Shown in pieces: positions 34,196 through 45,714 of a DNA stretch of 64,000 nucleotides (positions within the stretch are counted from its first letter, which is position 1; each line of letters begins with the position of its first letter). Below the pieces are notes generated by a model. That model was not told the DNA's origin and made no database searches. It saw only the letters and a program-made list of their open reading frames with translations. The DNA is from Paragonimus skrjabini miyazakii (Eukaryota; Platyhelminthes; Trematoda; Plagiorchiida; Troglotrematidae), in assembly GCA_014338405.1 (NCBI GenBank), contig JTDE01000425.1, positions 1-64,000 of the forward strand, written 5' to 3'. The translations under genes and the position numbers were made by a program.

Positions 34196-34510
34196 TTCAT
34201 TGTAGTCTCCATTTCTCTGTTTATTTTCCGAGAGATGAGGGTTTCCTTTTCGTGCTAGCCATTCAATTGGCTAACCAGCATTGGCTGGCTGGACACAAAG
34301 GCCTCACTCATACACCTACTGGTCTTATTCCTTCGGGTTTACTCCGGATACGTGATGTGTGAGTGGAATCACAGGTGGTGCAACGTAAGCCACTTGAGGT
34401 GACGGTTTGAAGCGCAGGCGTCCGTTGGCTCCGTTCACTGTGACAGGCTAATCCGTTTCGGATGCCGCCAACCATGGGTCTGCTCCAGGAAACTTCGCAG
34501 AGTTTTAGAT
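34196..34510 (+). repeat. Dispersed repeat, copy 2 (unclassified)
   Basis: Partner of 12895-13230. It is the better-preserved copy over the GCTAACCAGCATTGGCTG block and the GCGCAGGCGTC block. Confidence 0.65.
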
Positions 34511-35238
34511 TCCATCTCCGATGATATTCTAAGTTAGTCACTCATTTAAGCTCAAAAAAAAGATCATAAACTTGATATATCATAAAACTCTCGTGTTTAT
34601 TTTTGGTCGAATGTAATCAAATTACAGTAACTGGTATGAACTGATAATAACTTATGCGAAATTTGGCGGAATACGTGACATTCAAGTTTACCACATATCA
34701 TTCAGTGAAATCAACATTTTCTAATAAAATGTGGCAGTTGAGAAATACAGATACCTTACTCATTTTTGGTTTGTGCGTCACATACCGAATAAATACGAAT
34801 GATGTTCAAACGTAGTACTTCTTCACTACAGTGACTAACTTCCTAAGGACGATATCACTATTTCAAATGTTGTTACACAGAACCTTTACAGCACCTGTTT
34901 TTCAATGTGCACCACCATGAATGAACATCGTTAGAGGTAATCATCTTAAATTGCTAATCTTGCTTTTAGTTTTTGTATCTACGACAAGATTGTGTTACAT
35001 GTGCGTAAGTCTGAAGTTACACTACTTATGAACGAAGGGGACAGTTACCCACAATCAGAAAGTGGGTCAAACGAAGGCCAATAACATCGATTTATCGGGG
35101 CAGACTGGAATAAATTGTTTAAAGGCCTGTTCCCAGGAACCTTTTTAACCAAATTGGTTCAGTAGACGTTGACTGAAGACCAGTGAGGCAAACGTATGCT
35201 CGATAACGCTGGTTGCGGATTGAGGTTCTCAGACACAC

Positions 35239-35350
35239 TGAACATTACTCACAACTGATCGCAACTCTTGCGTTTCCACAGACTTTCTAGTCTGTCCTTT
35301 CCAAAACGAAGTACTAGACTCGAGTTTCGCTCCAATAAGAGCTGGTCAGC
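35239..35350 (-). mobile_element. Hammerhead SINE, family 1, copy beside the R2-like element
   Basis: On the minus strand, the ribozyme (35349-35311) and tail match the copy at 9014-9214. Stem II (GCTC...GAGC), GAAA, palindromic CTCGAG and GTC remain, but the core reads CTGACCA: the invariant G8 is C, and stem I no longer pairs. It is therefore a dead ribozyme. A tRNA-like head may continue to about 35455 beyond a (TAG)n run, with a B-box-like GTGGTTCAACG. Confidence 0.75.
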
Positions 35351-35378
35351 GGTAGTAGTAGCAGTAGTAGTAATAGTC
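35351..35378. repeat. (TAG)n microsatellite at the 5' side of the R2-like element
   Basis: A run of TAG units with one CAG and one TAA. A shorter TAG run (about 39056-39066) marks the other side of the retrotransposon. Confidence 0.85.
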
Positions 35379-35499
35379 GGTGCGTTGAACCACTTCCTCG
35401 TGGTGCCGACTGGGCGGTCTCGGTGCAAACCTTGACTGGCTAAGAGTCCAACAACTCCAGATAGGGCAAACCACTCTACCTGGTTTTAATCGTACTGCT

Positions 35500-38400
35500 T
35501 ACATTTGATTAAGACAATGAAATTACCGCCAGCACCTCCGTGCAGGCAACTACCAGTACACAGGATAGGCGAGCGGAGTGCACCTGTTCAGAATATGGCC
35601 AGATTTTCAAATCGAATGCTGGCTTGTCGGCTCACACTCGTATGCAACGATGCAGGAATGGTTCAGAGCAGGAAGAGGACACTCAGCCTGCCACAATCTT
35701 TGAATGCGCCAACTGCGACCGCACTTTTCCCACCAAAATCGGTCTCAATCAACATAGAAGGCATGCACATCCCGTCGAACGCAACCGTGAAAAGCTCATG
35801 TCCATGAAAACCGCCGGATCCGATCCGTCTAAGCAAGAATTGGCTTCTCTCATCAGATGTGCTGATGCACTGACTCCGTCGTGTCCTACTCGGCGCGAAT
35901 TTCATCATCGGCTCTTGTCACATTTCCCAGATCGTGCTTTGGAGAGCATTCGGACTCGTCTGTATGCGCTGAATTGGCAGAAAAATACTGTCCCCGCTGC
36001 CAATCCAACCACCGTCTCACAGACTAACACGACATTGGATCACTCTGACTTGTTTTTCTGTTTGATCTAAACAGCGATTACCAACTGGAGTCCAGTAGAG
36101 AGGCTTTCCTACACAGTGATGAACTACTAGCTATTGCTCGCGGTCTTCAGGCAGGTATTTTCACAGTGGTACAAGCTACATCGCTGCTGAACATGCACGC
36201 CTCACTAGTTTTTCCGTACATCTGGCGACTTGTCACTCGACGACGTAGTCGTGTTTACGTCGAAACCCACCTGACCATGAAACAGATACGAAAGACTAAC
36301 TATGCAGCGATCCAAACGCTCTACCATTAGCGTAAGAAAGACGCTGCGTTTGCAGTTTTTTCTGGAAACTGCAGAACTGCCTATAAGATGAACCGTGGCC
36401 TCTCAGATAATTCCAAAGAATACTAGTCCGAGGTACTATCGGCTCGTCCGCACGTTGATGAGCGATCATGTCGCACAATTCTGCCTCCGGATTGGTGTCT
36501 GGTCGATCCGATCACTGGAGATGAAGTATCACGCACCTTTAAGCACATGGGAAACGCCGCTCCAGGTTTGGACACATTGTTGCCCAAACATTTGAAGCAT
36601 ATGAAAGCTGATGCCTTGTCCGGATACTTCAACCTTTTCTTGCTAACCTAAGGTTGTCCAATCCATTTATGCCGCTCTCGCATCACGCTTGAACCCAAAG
36701 TGAACAACCCTTCATCCCCTACCGAGTTCAGACCTATCGCCGTATCTTCAACGCTGACACGTTGTTTCCACAAGATATTGGCCGATCGTTGGAATTCACG
36801 CTTGCAACTGCCCGCCCTCCAGTTTGCATTCCTACACCGTGACGGTTGCCTTGAGGTAACCTCCCTTCTTCATGCGCTGCTTCGGAACTCATGTACCACG
36901 TCTTCTAGTTTGTGTGCGGCTTTTATCGACGTGTCCAAAGTGTTTGATTCTATCTCACAAGATTCGATTATCAGATCGGCCCGAGCCTTCGGTGCTCCTC
37001 CACCCCTAACGCATTACATTGCCGACTCCTACAGGAATGCTTCCGCCACGCTCAATGGCTCCGTTCTCCGGTCCCAGCATGGTGTTCGCCAGGGTGACCC
37101 ACTTTCTCCGTTTCTATTCATCATAGCAATGGTTGAGGTGCTGGCACTATCTCGGCCGGAGCTTGGCTACCAGTTCCACGACACACTAGTTAGTGGTTTC
37201 GCCTACGCTGGTGATCTGATCATTCTAGCTGAGAATCCTACGCGTCTCTCTGAGAAGCTTGCAGCCGCCGCTAGTACCCTGGAACTATCCGGACTGAAGA
37301 TCAACACACAGAAGACTGAACTCATGGTCATACGCGGTGATGATAAAAATAACACAACTGCCATCTCCGATGAGTCTATCAACTTCGGCTCTGACATGAT
37401 CCATCCACTAAGCGCCTCCGACACGGTGACCTATCTAGGTATCCCGTTCACCTGAAAGGGTAAAGCATTCACTAACCACCGTCTGCAACTTCGCACGATG
37501 CTAGATAAAACTACCAAAGCGCCCTTGAGGCCACACCAACGTCCTGTACTCCTGAGACGACATCTGATCCCGAAGACGAATCACTCGTTAGTATTGGGCC
37601 GAGTCCACCGTAACACGCTCAAAGCCGTGGACTGTACGATTCGCCAGTTTGTTCGGCAGTGGCTCCACCTTCCTAAAGACACGCCAATCAGCTACATCCA
37701 CACCCCAATTCGTTTGGATGGTTTGGGCATCCCGAGTTTGTCCACCACTATTCTGATCTCGCGTAAATCTCGAGTGGAGAGACCTCTGTCCAGTCAATGT
37801 CCAGTTCTGCGGAATGTGGTCAAAGATAATTCGTTTGGCTCTATCTTGAGGAAAATGAACATCCCAGTACGCGTTCAGGGTGTAGTGGTGACGAACAAAG
37901 AGGAGGCCCATATGGCATGGATGGATAAACTCTACCATTCGCTTGATGGCCGTGGTCTTCAGGAAGTGTCACGCTCTCCACTCTCGAATCGTTGGCTGTT
38001 CAACTCAGATCGCATCTTCTCCAGAACCTTTATCCGTGCTATCCAGCTCAGATGTAGTCTGTTGCGAACTGAAGTCCGAAATTCACGAGGTGGCCGAAGT
38101 GACCACTCAGTTCTCTGCCGTGGTAACTGCGGTCAACGGGGAAGCCTTGCTTATATTTTACAATGATGCTAGATCACCCATTACGTGCGTTGTGCCCGAC
38201 ACAACCGTGTGGCTAACGACCAGGTGAAACGATTGCGCAAGTTGGGCTTTACAGTCTTCGAGGAGTTGCGAGTACCAACGGTGAGCTTGTTCATCAAAAC
38301 CGATGTGATCGTGGTTCGTGACGGCGCTGCTGTGGTGCTTGACGTCAGTATAGTGGATGATTACCGAAGCCAATTAGCCTGGACAAACAAGATTGCGAAA

Positions 38401-39055
38401 TACGGGACCGACTCTCATAATGCTGCTATTCAATCGGTCCTCCATACTTTGGGCTGTGATGTGAACTCTGTTCTTCATTTACTTGTGATCATCTCTTTTC
38501 GTGGTATTATATTTCCTTCCTCAAGTAACGCTATTCTTCGACTGGGGCTGCCCTCCTACACAGTTACATATTTATGTCTACTGACTTTTCTAGGTACCCT
38601 AAAAACCTACGACACATCTGTGCGAGGAACCTGGCGTTAACTGTTGCCACCCCTCTGACAGTTTTCTCACTATGAAGGACATTTTTCTGTCCCGATGCAT
38701 GAGCCTTGACTGTGATAGCACTTCTGTGTCCTGGAGAGATTTTGATTTTGTGAGACTGACTGTTCACCTATTTTCTTTTTGTTATTTTTCGTGTATTTTT
38801 GAAAAAAATTCCGAAACTGTTTGGTATATACGCTACAAATAACTTTTTATTTGATGGCTGACCCATTAACGCTTGCTATTCTTGTGCGAGAACTTGTCAA
38901 CTGTTTAATGTCGCTAACCATGCAACTTCTCATATTTGACAGAAAGCTTGTTTTCACATTCACTTTTTTTCACATGTCTGTTGCTTATTTTGGTATCACC
39001 GTTTGTTCTTCCCTTGAACGAAGATGTGTATATTGTTCTTCAATATAAACGATAA
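35500..39055 (+). pseudogene. R2-like non-LTR retrotransposon (zinc fingers, RT, restriction-like endonuclease)
   Basis: At 35540-36070: two N-terminal zinc-finger motifs (C-T-C...H...C and C-A-N-C...H...H), then a basic/Myb-like stretch ending RLYALNW. After one frame change within 36071-36700, 36700-38640 is a single frame with stops only at 37453 (probably TGG to TGA) and 38164-38172. Reverse transcriptase motifs are FRPIAVSS, AFIDVSKVFDSI, GVRQGDPLSPFLF, then AYAGDL where the catalytic pair Asp-Asp has become Gly-Asp, GLKINTQKTELM and YLGIPF. The thumb follows (TIRQFVRQWLHLPKDTP, GLGIPSL). The C-terminus holds the degraded C-C-H-C knuckle (CRGNCGQRG), ARHNRV, and the endonuclease KTDVIVV...VLDVSIVDD...NKIAKYG. 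The 3' UTR runs to about 39055. The gene order is that of the R2 clade. No 28S rDNA flanks it. The copy is inactive but young-looking. Confidence 0.88.
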
Positions 39056-39066
39056 ATAGTAGTAGT

Positions 39067-39688
39067 GTTAAACTGACAAACTCAGTCATCATTCGAGTTA
39101 TCGGTAGCTGCCCGATTCATAGATATTTAAAAACCTATAGCTGCATGGACTGCTTGGTTTTCTCAGACAAATCAGATGCTTATAGTTGAATTGTGTTGAG
39201 TTACAGCTTCATCCATATTTCTCGTACTTTAGTGGTCTGATGAGTCACAGACTAATCAAGCGTACTCAGAAACTGTGACATTTACGCTCTGAAAGTTCAA
39301 CTACTAAACTTCACGGAGCTCTGACTCAGAGGAAAATTCTATCCTAAATGCGGTCAGAATCTATATTGCTATTTCATATATATATATTGGAGTCAGATAA
39401 AAGTCGACTATTTCTGTTTGCCACCGTGTGACTTATGAACATGACGCAGATGGTCATTCATAAATTAAGAATAGATGTCTGCAGTTCTGAGTAATTTTGG
39501 TCATTTTCTACAGCCTGAATTGTCTCAACAAGTTTTGTTTCTGTTGCTGTGTAATCTGTTAGTCGTTTGTGTTTATTTCCATACTATTCGGGTTGTTTAG
39601 GGTTGTTAATACCAAAAATCTGTTCTTACGAAAAGGTGCAGACAGACTTCAATGTGTATATTCACTTCGTATTTAGGTAGACGTCTAG

Positions 39689-39744
<56 letters not shown>

Positions 39745-42700
39745 CACACTATCCCATTGTAATATACCTGGAATGTTTAAACTCGAGAACTATAATGGAT
39801 TTAACAAATACAGTTGTTCTAGCTCCGAGTCAACCTGGCGTGTTTGACAAAACATAATTGGACGCTTCGCACACTAGACAAAGGTGTATTATAGCACACT
39901 AGGACAGTATCTACTCTAACATGTTTCGGCCTAGTTATTTGTTTCGCAGATAACTGATGTACTTCTATCCATTTACCCGCTTGCACTCGTTCGTTTTACT
40001 AGGCGTTGACAGCACGATCAATGGGCTTCTGCCTGTACACTGGTCATATCTCACTGGTGAACACGACATTTGTTTCGGTCTCATAGTGAGAGGCACGAAT
40101 GGGCGTATGCTGTTATACAACATTTTTTAAGTTCGCACGTTTGGTCTGACTACAATACGACGTAATCTCATGTGTGCAGCTAGTTCGAAAAAACTACCAT
40201 CTTCATTCATGTTGTCTCCAACCTATTGCCACATTAGTGCTCCGGGGTCTGCGTGGCTCACCGGACCATGGCTGGCCGAATCACAGTCATGCTGGTCCGG
40301 TTAAGTGATTATACCTCCGATCACTGCCACATTGCGCCGGTGTAATCCGCTTTATTGCCGTGGTACGTTCTTCCTCACTGCAATCAATTTTAAAAAGCTG
40401 CAAACATAAGCCCTCTGCCTTATATATCAGGCTTGAGCCGGCAAACTGACGCTAATTAGACCAATGGACTGGACGCGAGTGAGCTGCACACATCACCAAG
40501 CCCCGGTGCCGCAGTAGTAAGTGTAACAAGGTCAATGTAGGGCTGCAGTGTTGGGAAGTTAACCATTAGAAAACAAGCGTTGAAGTGGTTGGATGTAGCG
40601 AGAGTCATATAACGATCAGTCTGGAAAAAACTGGGCGCTTTCGGAAGTTCAGTGAAAAAAGGTGATAACCAAAAGCATGTGACATAAGGCATTATCATCC
40701 AACCAACCACGAGGACTGCAACACACAGATGGTAATACTACTCGGTTGCACTTACTCTTGTGAAAAGCGTACGCCAAATAGGGTCAGTAGCTAAAGTTGC
40801 GGAAAAAACACGTTCGAAAGAGCACCACGTTTAGCGAATGCTAACAATGATTTCTGTGATCACAGATATTGCATATTCACAAGTGTGGTTAAATTTAAAC
40901 TCCACCGTTATTTAAAGAATGGCGCAGTTATGAGTGAAAGATGGAGTTTTCAGACGGTGGTATAAGTTTTCAGTGTGCCCTGCATGGAGGTGGAACTTAG
41001 GTCATCAAATGTTATTTCAAAAAATCCTGTTTGGTGAGAAACGAATGATCACATCCGTGATTAGTAAGGATAATTGGTGTGTGAGAAAGCCTTGTGAAAT
41101 TGTGGTCCTAATTGCGGAAAAGATATACAATTGAGATGTGTGCTACTGGGTATCCGTACTGTTTTTTCTCTCTCTTGCACCACCGTGCGCATTTGGTGGG
41201 GATCACAAACGGCTACCTTTGCGTACTTCAAGTCGCCGTCAGATGCTGTTAGGTCTAGTTTGAGGAATAAACAACCAAAGATAATATGCGGCACTGTCGT
41301 GAAAGAGACGTGTCTGAATCGCAGCTTCTTGGCGACATTTAACACAATGTTTACACGTTGATGATTTTCAGCTTATTGGGTGAGGAGACACGATCGTTGT
41401 ATGTGCAAAATTGATGCATGGTTTGTTGCGCAGTGGTACTTTACCTCTGGGGACGATGATCTGTCTAGGAAGCGACGATATCTTGTGGGTAGAATACGAA
41501 TCAGTACAAAGTTTAAGAGATAGGCTGACCGTGATTAGAAACCAATCATGGAATGGTGGCATGAAGGGAGCGCTATGCAAGCTAACACTGACATGACTAA
41601 TCCAATGATATTTCTTCAAAGCTGAATCTGCATCCCCTTTATCGAGGACCGGCACTCGTCGAAGGTTAACCAGGGAAAAACTTAACTTCAAATAATTCTT
41701 AGAGACCATTTTGGTATGACGTTCGGTGCAAACAAATGTCGATCCATTCGTGTTCTTTTGTTGAGAGGCATGCACGTGGAGGTGGGGAATCCTTAGTACA
41801 TCGGAGTTTACAGTGGCGTGAGGAAAGCATTTGTTTTATTTGAGGGAGTCTGAGACAGCTGCTTTTTTGTTTTGACTGCGGCACTCAGTGATTTTCGAGT
41901 CTTCTTATGCACCACCCATATTGCCAGTTGATGTATTAGTCCGAGGATTAGGTGATAACAGAGAGGCTTAATCTGCCGTCATGGTTTTAAGGATGCCTCA
42001 GAAACCTCCCTGGTCATCCTGTCTGGTTCCTTAATGGTTGTTATCGGAAGTTTGCCGCGGTTGAGTGGGACGCCAGGTACTTTCCGTGATGAGGCTGACA
42101 CTGAAGAGGAATCAGGCTATTGTAGAGAGAGAGAGATTCGGTAGGTATTTAGTAAAGTGATCTTTCGATATCCGCCTTCTATCATGTGAGGTGTAAAATG
42201 CTTTGGTGGACAGCCCTAGTTGTGATTTCGTTTGAAGGTGCTCCGAACGAATCTCCGGGGTTTTGCAATAAAGTGGTGGATAATATGAATCTGTAAATAG
42301 AGGGACAGAGGCACAATGAGAGCCAAGATAGATAGAAGAGGTGACAACGGTTTCCCCAAGGTACTCATTGATGGGTGTGAATTATAGGTTTCCGAAAAAC
42401 AGCATTATGACAGAAAATGTCCTAAAGATTGTTGGTGGAGTGGGCGCCATGGGCAGTAGAAGCTATAAAGGAAGGTACGAGAGACGAGGTCGAAGGCAAT
42501 GGAAATGTCACTACTACTCAATGACGACGATTTTTGTTAGAGTGAGCAAAATGAAGTGCGCTTAGAAGACACTAAAAACAGCAGAGGAAACCAGATTGTT
42601 ATCACTCATTCGGGAGATACGGACAACAATGATTGAAGAGCATTTTGTGTAAACAAAGATTAGTACTAGATGTGGTGAAAATAAGGAGAAAGTCTGAAGG

Positions 42701-42979
42701 TGCTGTAAGGAAAACTAACTTTGGAATGAAGGTCACCCGGGCAGTGTTTGAGATTCGGAACAAGCGTACGGTGATGCAAAACAAGTGTAGCGAAAGGGTG
42801 ACCAATAAAGCACAATTTTTACCGTCCAACGCGCTAGCTACTATGCTACGCGCGCGCTCGCGTTTATGAGTCAGAATTCTAGTCCACAACCCCCCCTTCC
42901 CGTGGTTTCCGCTCACAAGTGGTGTGCACTTCTGATTTGTGTGTGTTCGGCGACTTCTATCGGGGGGGTTTCCGCCTGC
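39067..42979. other. 3.9 kb without recognisable genes
   Basis: Contains TA microsatellites and no ORF with family motifs or consistent splice sites. Sequence around 42780-42880 (CATAGTAGCTAGCGCGTTGG on the minus strand) is vaguely tRNA-like but lacks a B box in the right order. Confidence 0.45.
39693..39742. repeat. (TA)n microsatellite
   Basis: About 48 bases of uninterrupted TA. A shorter TA run is near 39380. Confidence 0.95.
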
Positions 42980-43290
42980 CACTCTTCGTCCGTTGGTCCG
43001 ATTTCGTTGAGCGATGGCTCGTCCGGTCGCTCGTATTATCCGCCATCTATCCACTATGGGCTTTGACCGTATTCCACGACCGTGTCGAGTGTTGGGATAA
43101 TCGCGCTTTCGATTTGGTTGTCCATCCTAATTTGCGTGCCATGTTTCGCCCGTTGGTCCGATCCGATCGAGCGAGCGATGACTCATCCGGTCACCCACGC
43201 CGTCCTCGATCCACTCGCTGTGGGTTTTTGAACGCAACTCTCCCCTGATTTGAGGTATTTCGTCGAGAGTTGGAATACTCGCACCTCCCG
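42980..43290. repeat. GC-rich imperfect tandem duplication, period about 160 bp
   Basis: The motif CGTTGGTCCGAT occurs at 42991 and again at 43151. Each is followed by GAGCGATG(G/A)CTC(G/A)TCCGGTC and then by diverged sequence ending GTCGAG(T/A)GTTGG(G/A)ATA. Overlapping ORFs on both strands are by-products of the GC content. Its identity is unknown; possibly a fragment of a retroelement terminal repeat. Confidence 0.6.
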
Positions 43291-45570
43291 CCTGATAATC
43301 CACCACACAAGCAAAACGAGACAGAAAGGAACGCTGAACAATATTTTGCAAGGTATGTTTTGGTTAGAATATCTGGGCCAGATGCAGGACCCTTCAGGAA
43401 GTTAGCTACCATGTATAATTTAGAGTGAGTTCACAGTAGAAGTCCAGCCATAGTACCCAGGAGGAGGTTTCGAATGTGAAGTGCGTCATTGACGTGCTCG
43501 TATTTCACGGGTATTGAACCAGTAGTCTATAAAGCAGCTAATTTGATGTTGCTGTCGAGATGCGTATTGCGCCATTGCCTATAGAGGTTGGTCAAAGCGT
43601 AATCTATAGAACATTTCTTGTAAAGACTTAGAATGTGCCTGTAACGTGTTCAGCGTAGTTATTTGTCGCTGTTGTGGGATGCCTGCCGGCTCTCATGCTG
43701 CCCCGGTCTGTTCCATATCATGGGGAATCTGGTGGGGAGTAGTCTGTGTAGTTGTATGTAGTACTATGACGACTGAAGATCATAAGGTTAAGCGCAAAAT
43801 CATTTACATTACCATAAGGAAGCTAAAAATGTAAACAGAATGATTAGGTGAATGACAAGTAGGATAGGTATGTGATACAGTAGCCTAAATTGAAACGTAG
43901 AGACACCTAGTTACATGTAACCGTAACTACACCTTAATTTCGTTGACGTTTTAATCAGCTGTGATGAAGGTATAGAGTTACCCTTACATGGCCGACGTAA
44001 GAACGTGAAAAAATACGGGAAACATATGTATAACGTTGTAATAAAATTGGATTGGAACGGTTACTTGATTGGAGAAAGGTCAGCCAATCGGTGCTCGCGT
44101 TCAAGCTGCTACAGACGGAATTATAGTCAAACTGGCTCCATTCAATCACAGACGGCGACCGGCTGTTGTTGAATGCGTATCTGTTTCGAACAACCGAGTT
44201 GCCAGATGCAAGGTCATAAAACAATACGGCGAAAAACTGACCAATCAAAACGTGAGGACGGCTGTCGCTTAATTGCAGCCTTAAATACTGTTTTTCTGTA
44301 AAAGCTGCTGCCTTTTCGATAAAGTAAGGTTGTTTAGTGCCGGTCAGATTCATGTTCTGATTTTTCCCGCTTGGGCAGCACAGTACACGGCAAACGTGTG
44401 GCCACTATGTACCAGAAATGAAAATATGTGCGCAGGATAATGATAAACCTCAAAAATACGTGAAGGTAACATGAAAGCTGTATCGCAATGAAAGTTCGAG
44501 CATTAACATAAGAAATGTTACCGAAACCATCTTTAAGCCACTTGGGAACTATAAACTAGTCCACATTTTTTATGTGGTATGGATTGAAGATGTTTTTCTC
44601 AGACTCATTTACAATTTATCGAAATGTGACAATGTGTCAATGAGTTGCACGTCACCAGATGTGTCTTGTTTACCTCTTCAATGCGATATGTGACTTGTTT
44701 AAATACAAGGCAGACTGCAATATACTTCCAATAATTTGGCACTGCTTTTTGATGCTCATCCTCAAACCAACACTTCATGACCGGGTTCTTTCTTGGTTGG
44801 ACCCATCAGGTAGATATAGTTTGAATGGGTGATCGAGCCGGCTACTCTTCGCGTTATGATAAAGTGCCTTTATCTGCTCAATCACCAATTCTATATCCAT
44901 CGTTTATAACTGATTTGTACCTTGTTTTCATCTTTTTTAATGTAAATAGACACAGTCCACCTCAGATTGCCAGTCTGCACTGGCTACTACCGCAAGGTTC
45001 TGAAATGTGACTCGAGGGTGAATATTTCAAGTAGCATTAGGTACACCATTTTCAGTCCTTGCGGCCGTAGCCAGTGCCAGCTGGCAATTTGACGTAGACT
45101 GTGTCCATCTACACTAACGACGTGAAAACAGGCAGTAACTCGATTCCTATAATCTTATCGCAGAGCAAAATTGGCTGCTATCTTCTGAATTGTTTTAGTT
45201 GCAGGATTGATCGCAAATATTGTCCAGTCAGAACAGGGTTAGATTAACCGGCCAAATCAGAATTAATATATGACAGGTATACCTAAAAATTTGGAATTTT
45301 GAACGAAATAACGTTTAAATGATTTAACTCCGAGGGTGTGAAATACGGTAATATGCATTTGAAAGGAAACCTGGTGCGTGGTAAAACTCTCCACTTTATC
45401 AATGTTCATGGAACTGGTTACTCAGCAGCTTCCACAAGTTAGGTTTGCTGCGACGGAGTAACTATGGCCTGACTTTACTCAAGATGTGCATAAGTGAACT
45501 CATAATATTTCTTTCGAGTGGTTTTGATTAGAGTGGGGTCTCACTAATTTCACTGTACACATTCAAACAG
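43291..45570. other. No gene recognised
   Basis: ORFs such as 43955-44353 (-) have no conserved motif. Nothing else was seen. Confidence 0.4.
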
Positions 45571-45714
45571 CGTTTACAGACTATTCCGGAGCCATGCGAT
45601 CTAGAGAATATCTTCATTATGGACGAGACAGCCCCACGGATTAAGGCTCTGTCTCGTCAGTTTGCCAAGAAGAAAATATCAGAGGCAGAAATGTTGAAAA
45701 TGATTGAGGATTGA
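45571..45714 (+). CDS. Candidate terminal exon of an unrecognised gene
   Basis: A possible acceptor (cattcaaacag at 45570, or the next AG at 45579) opens a frame that runs to TGA at 45712-45714. The peptide is charged and helical, with the look of a genuine C-terminus: CDLENIFIMDETAPRIKALS then RQFAKKKISEAEMLKMIED. I do not recognise the family. No upstream exon was found on the plus strand nearby, so the parent gene is unknown. Confidence 0.4.
   Translation, partial: RLQTIPEPCDLENIFIMDETAPRIKALSRQFAKKKISEAEMLKMIED

Noticed and set aside
39238..39276. CTGATGAGTC...ACTCAGAAAC, hammerhead-like
   Set aside because: An extra A separates stem II from the GAAA core, and no GTC-type cleavage site with a matching stem I follows.
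42602..43054. 150-codon minus-strand ORF
   Set aside because: Lies on the GC-rich duplicated block, where stops are rare by composition; no motif, and the frame is not kept in the second unit.
43955..44353. 132-codon minus-strand ORF
   Set aside because: No recognisable domain and no neighbouring exon; both strands are open here by chance.
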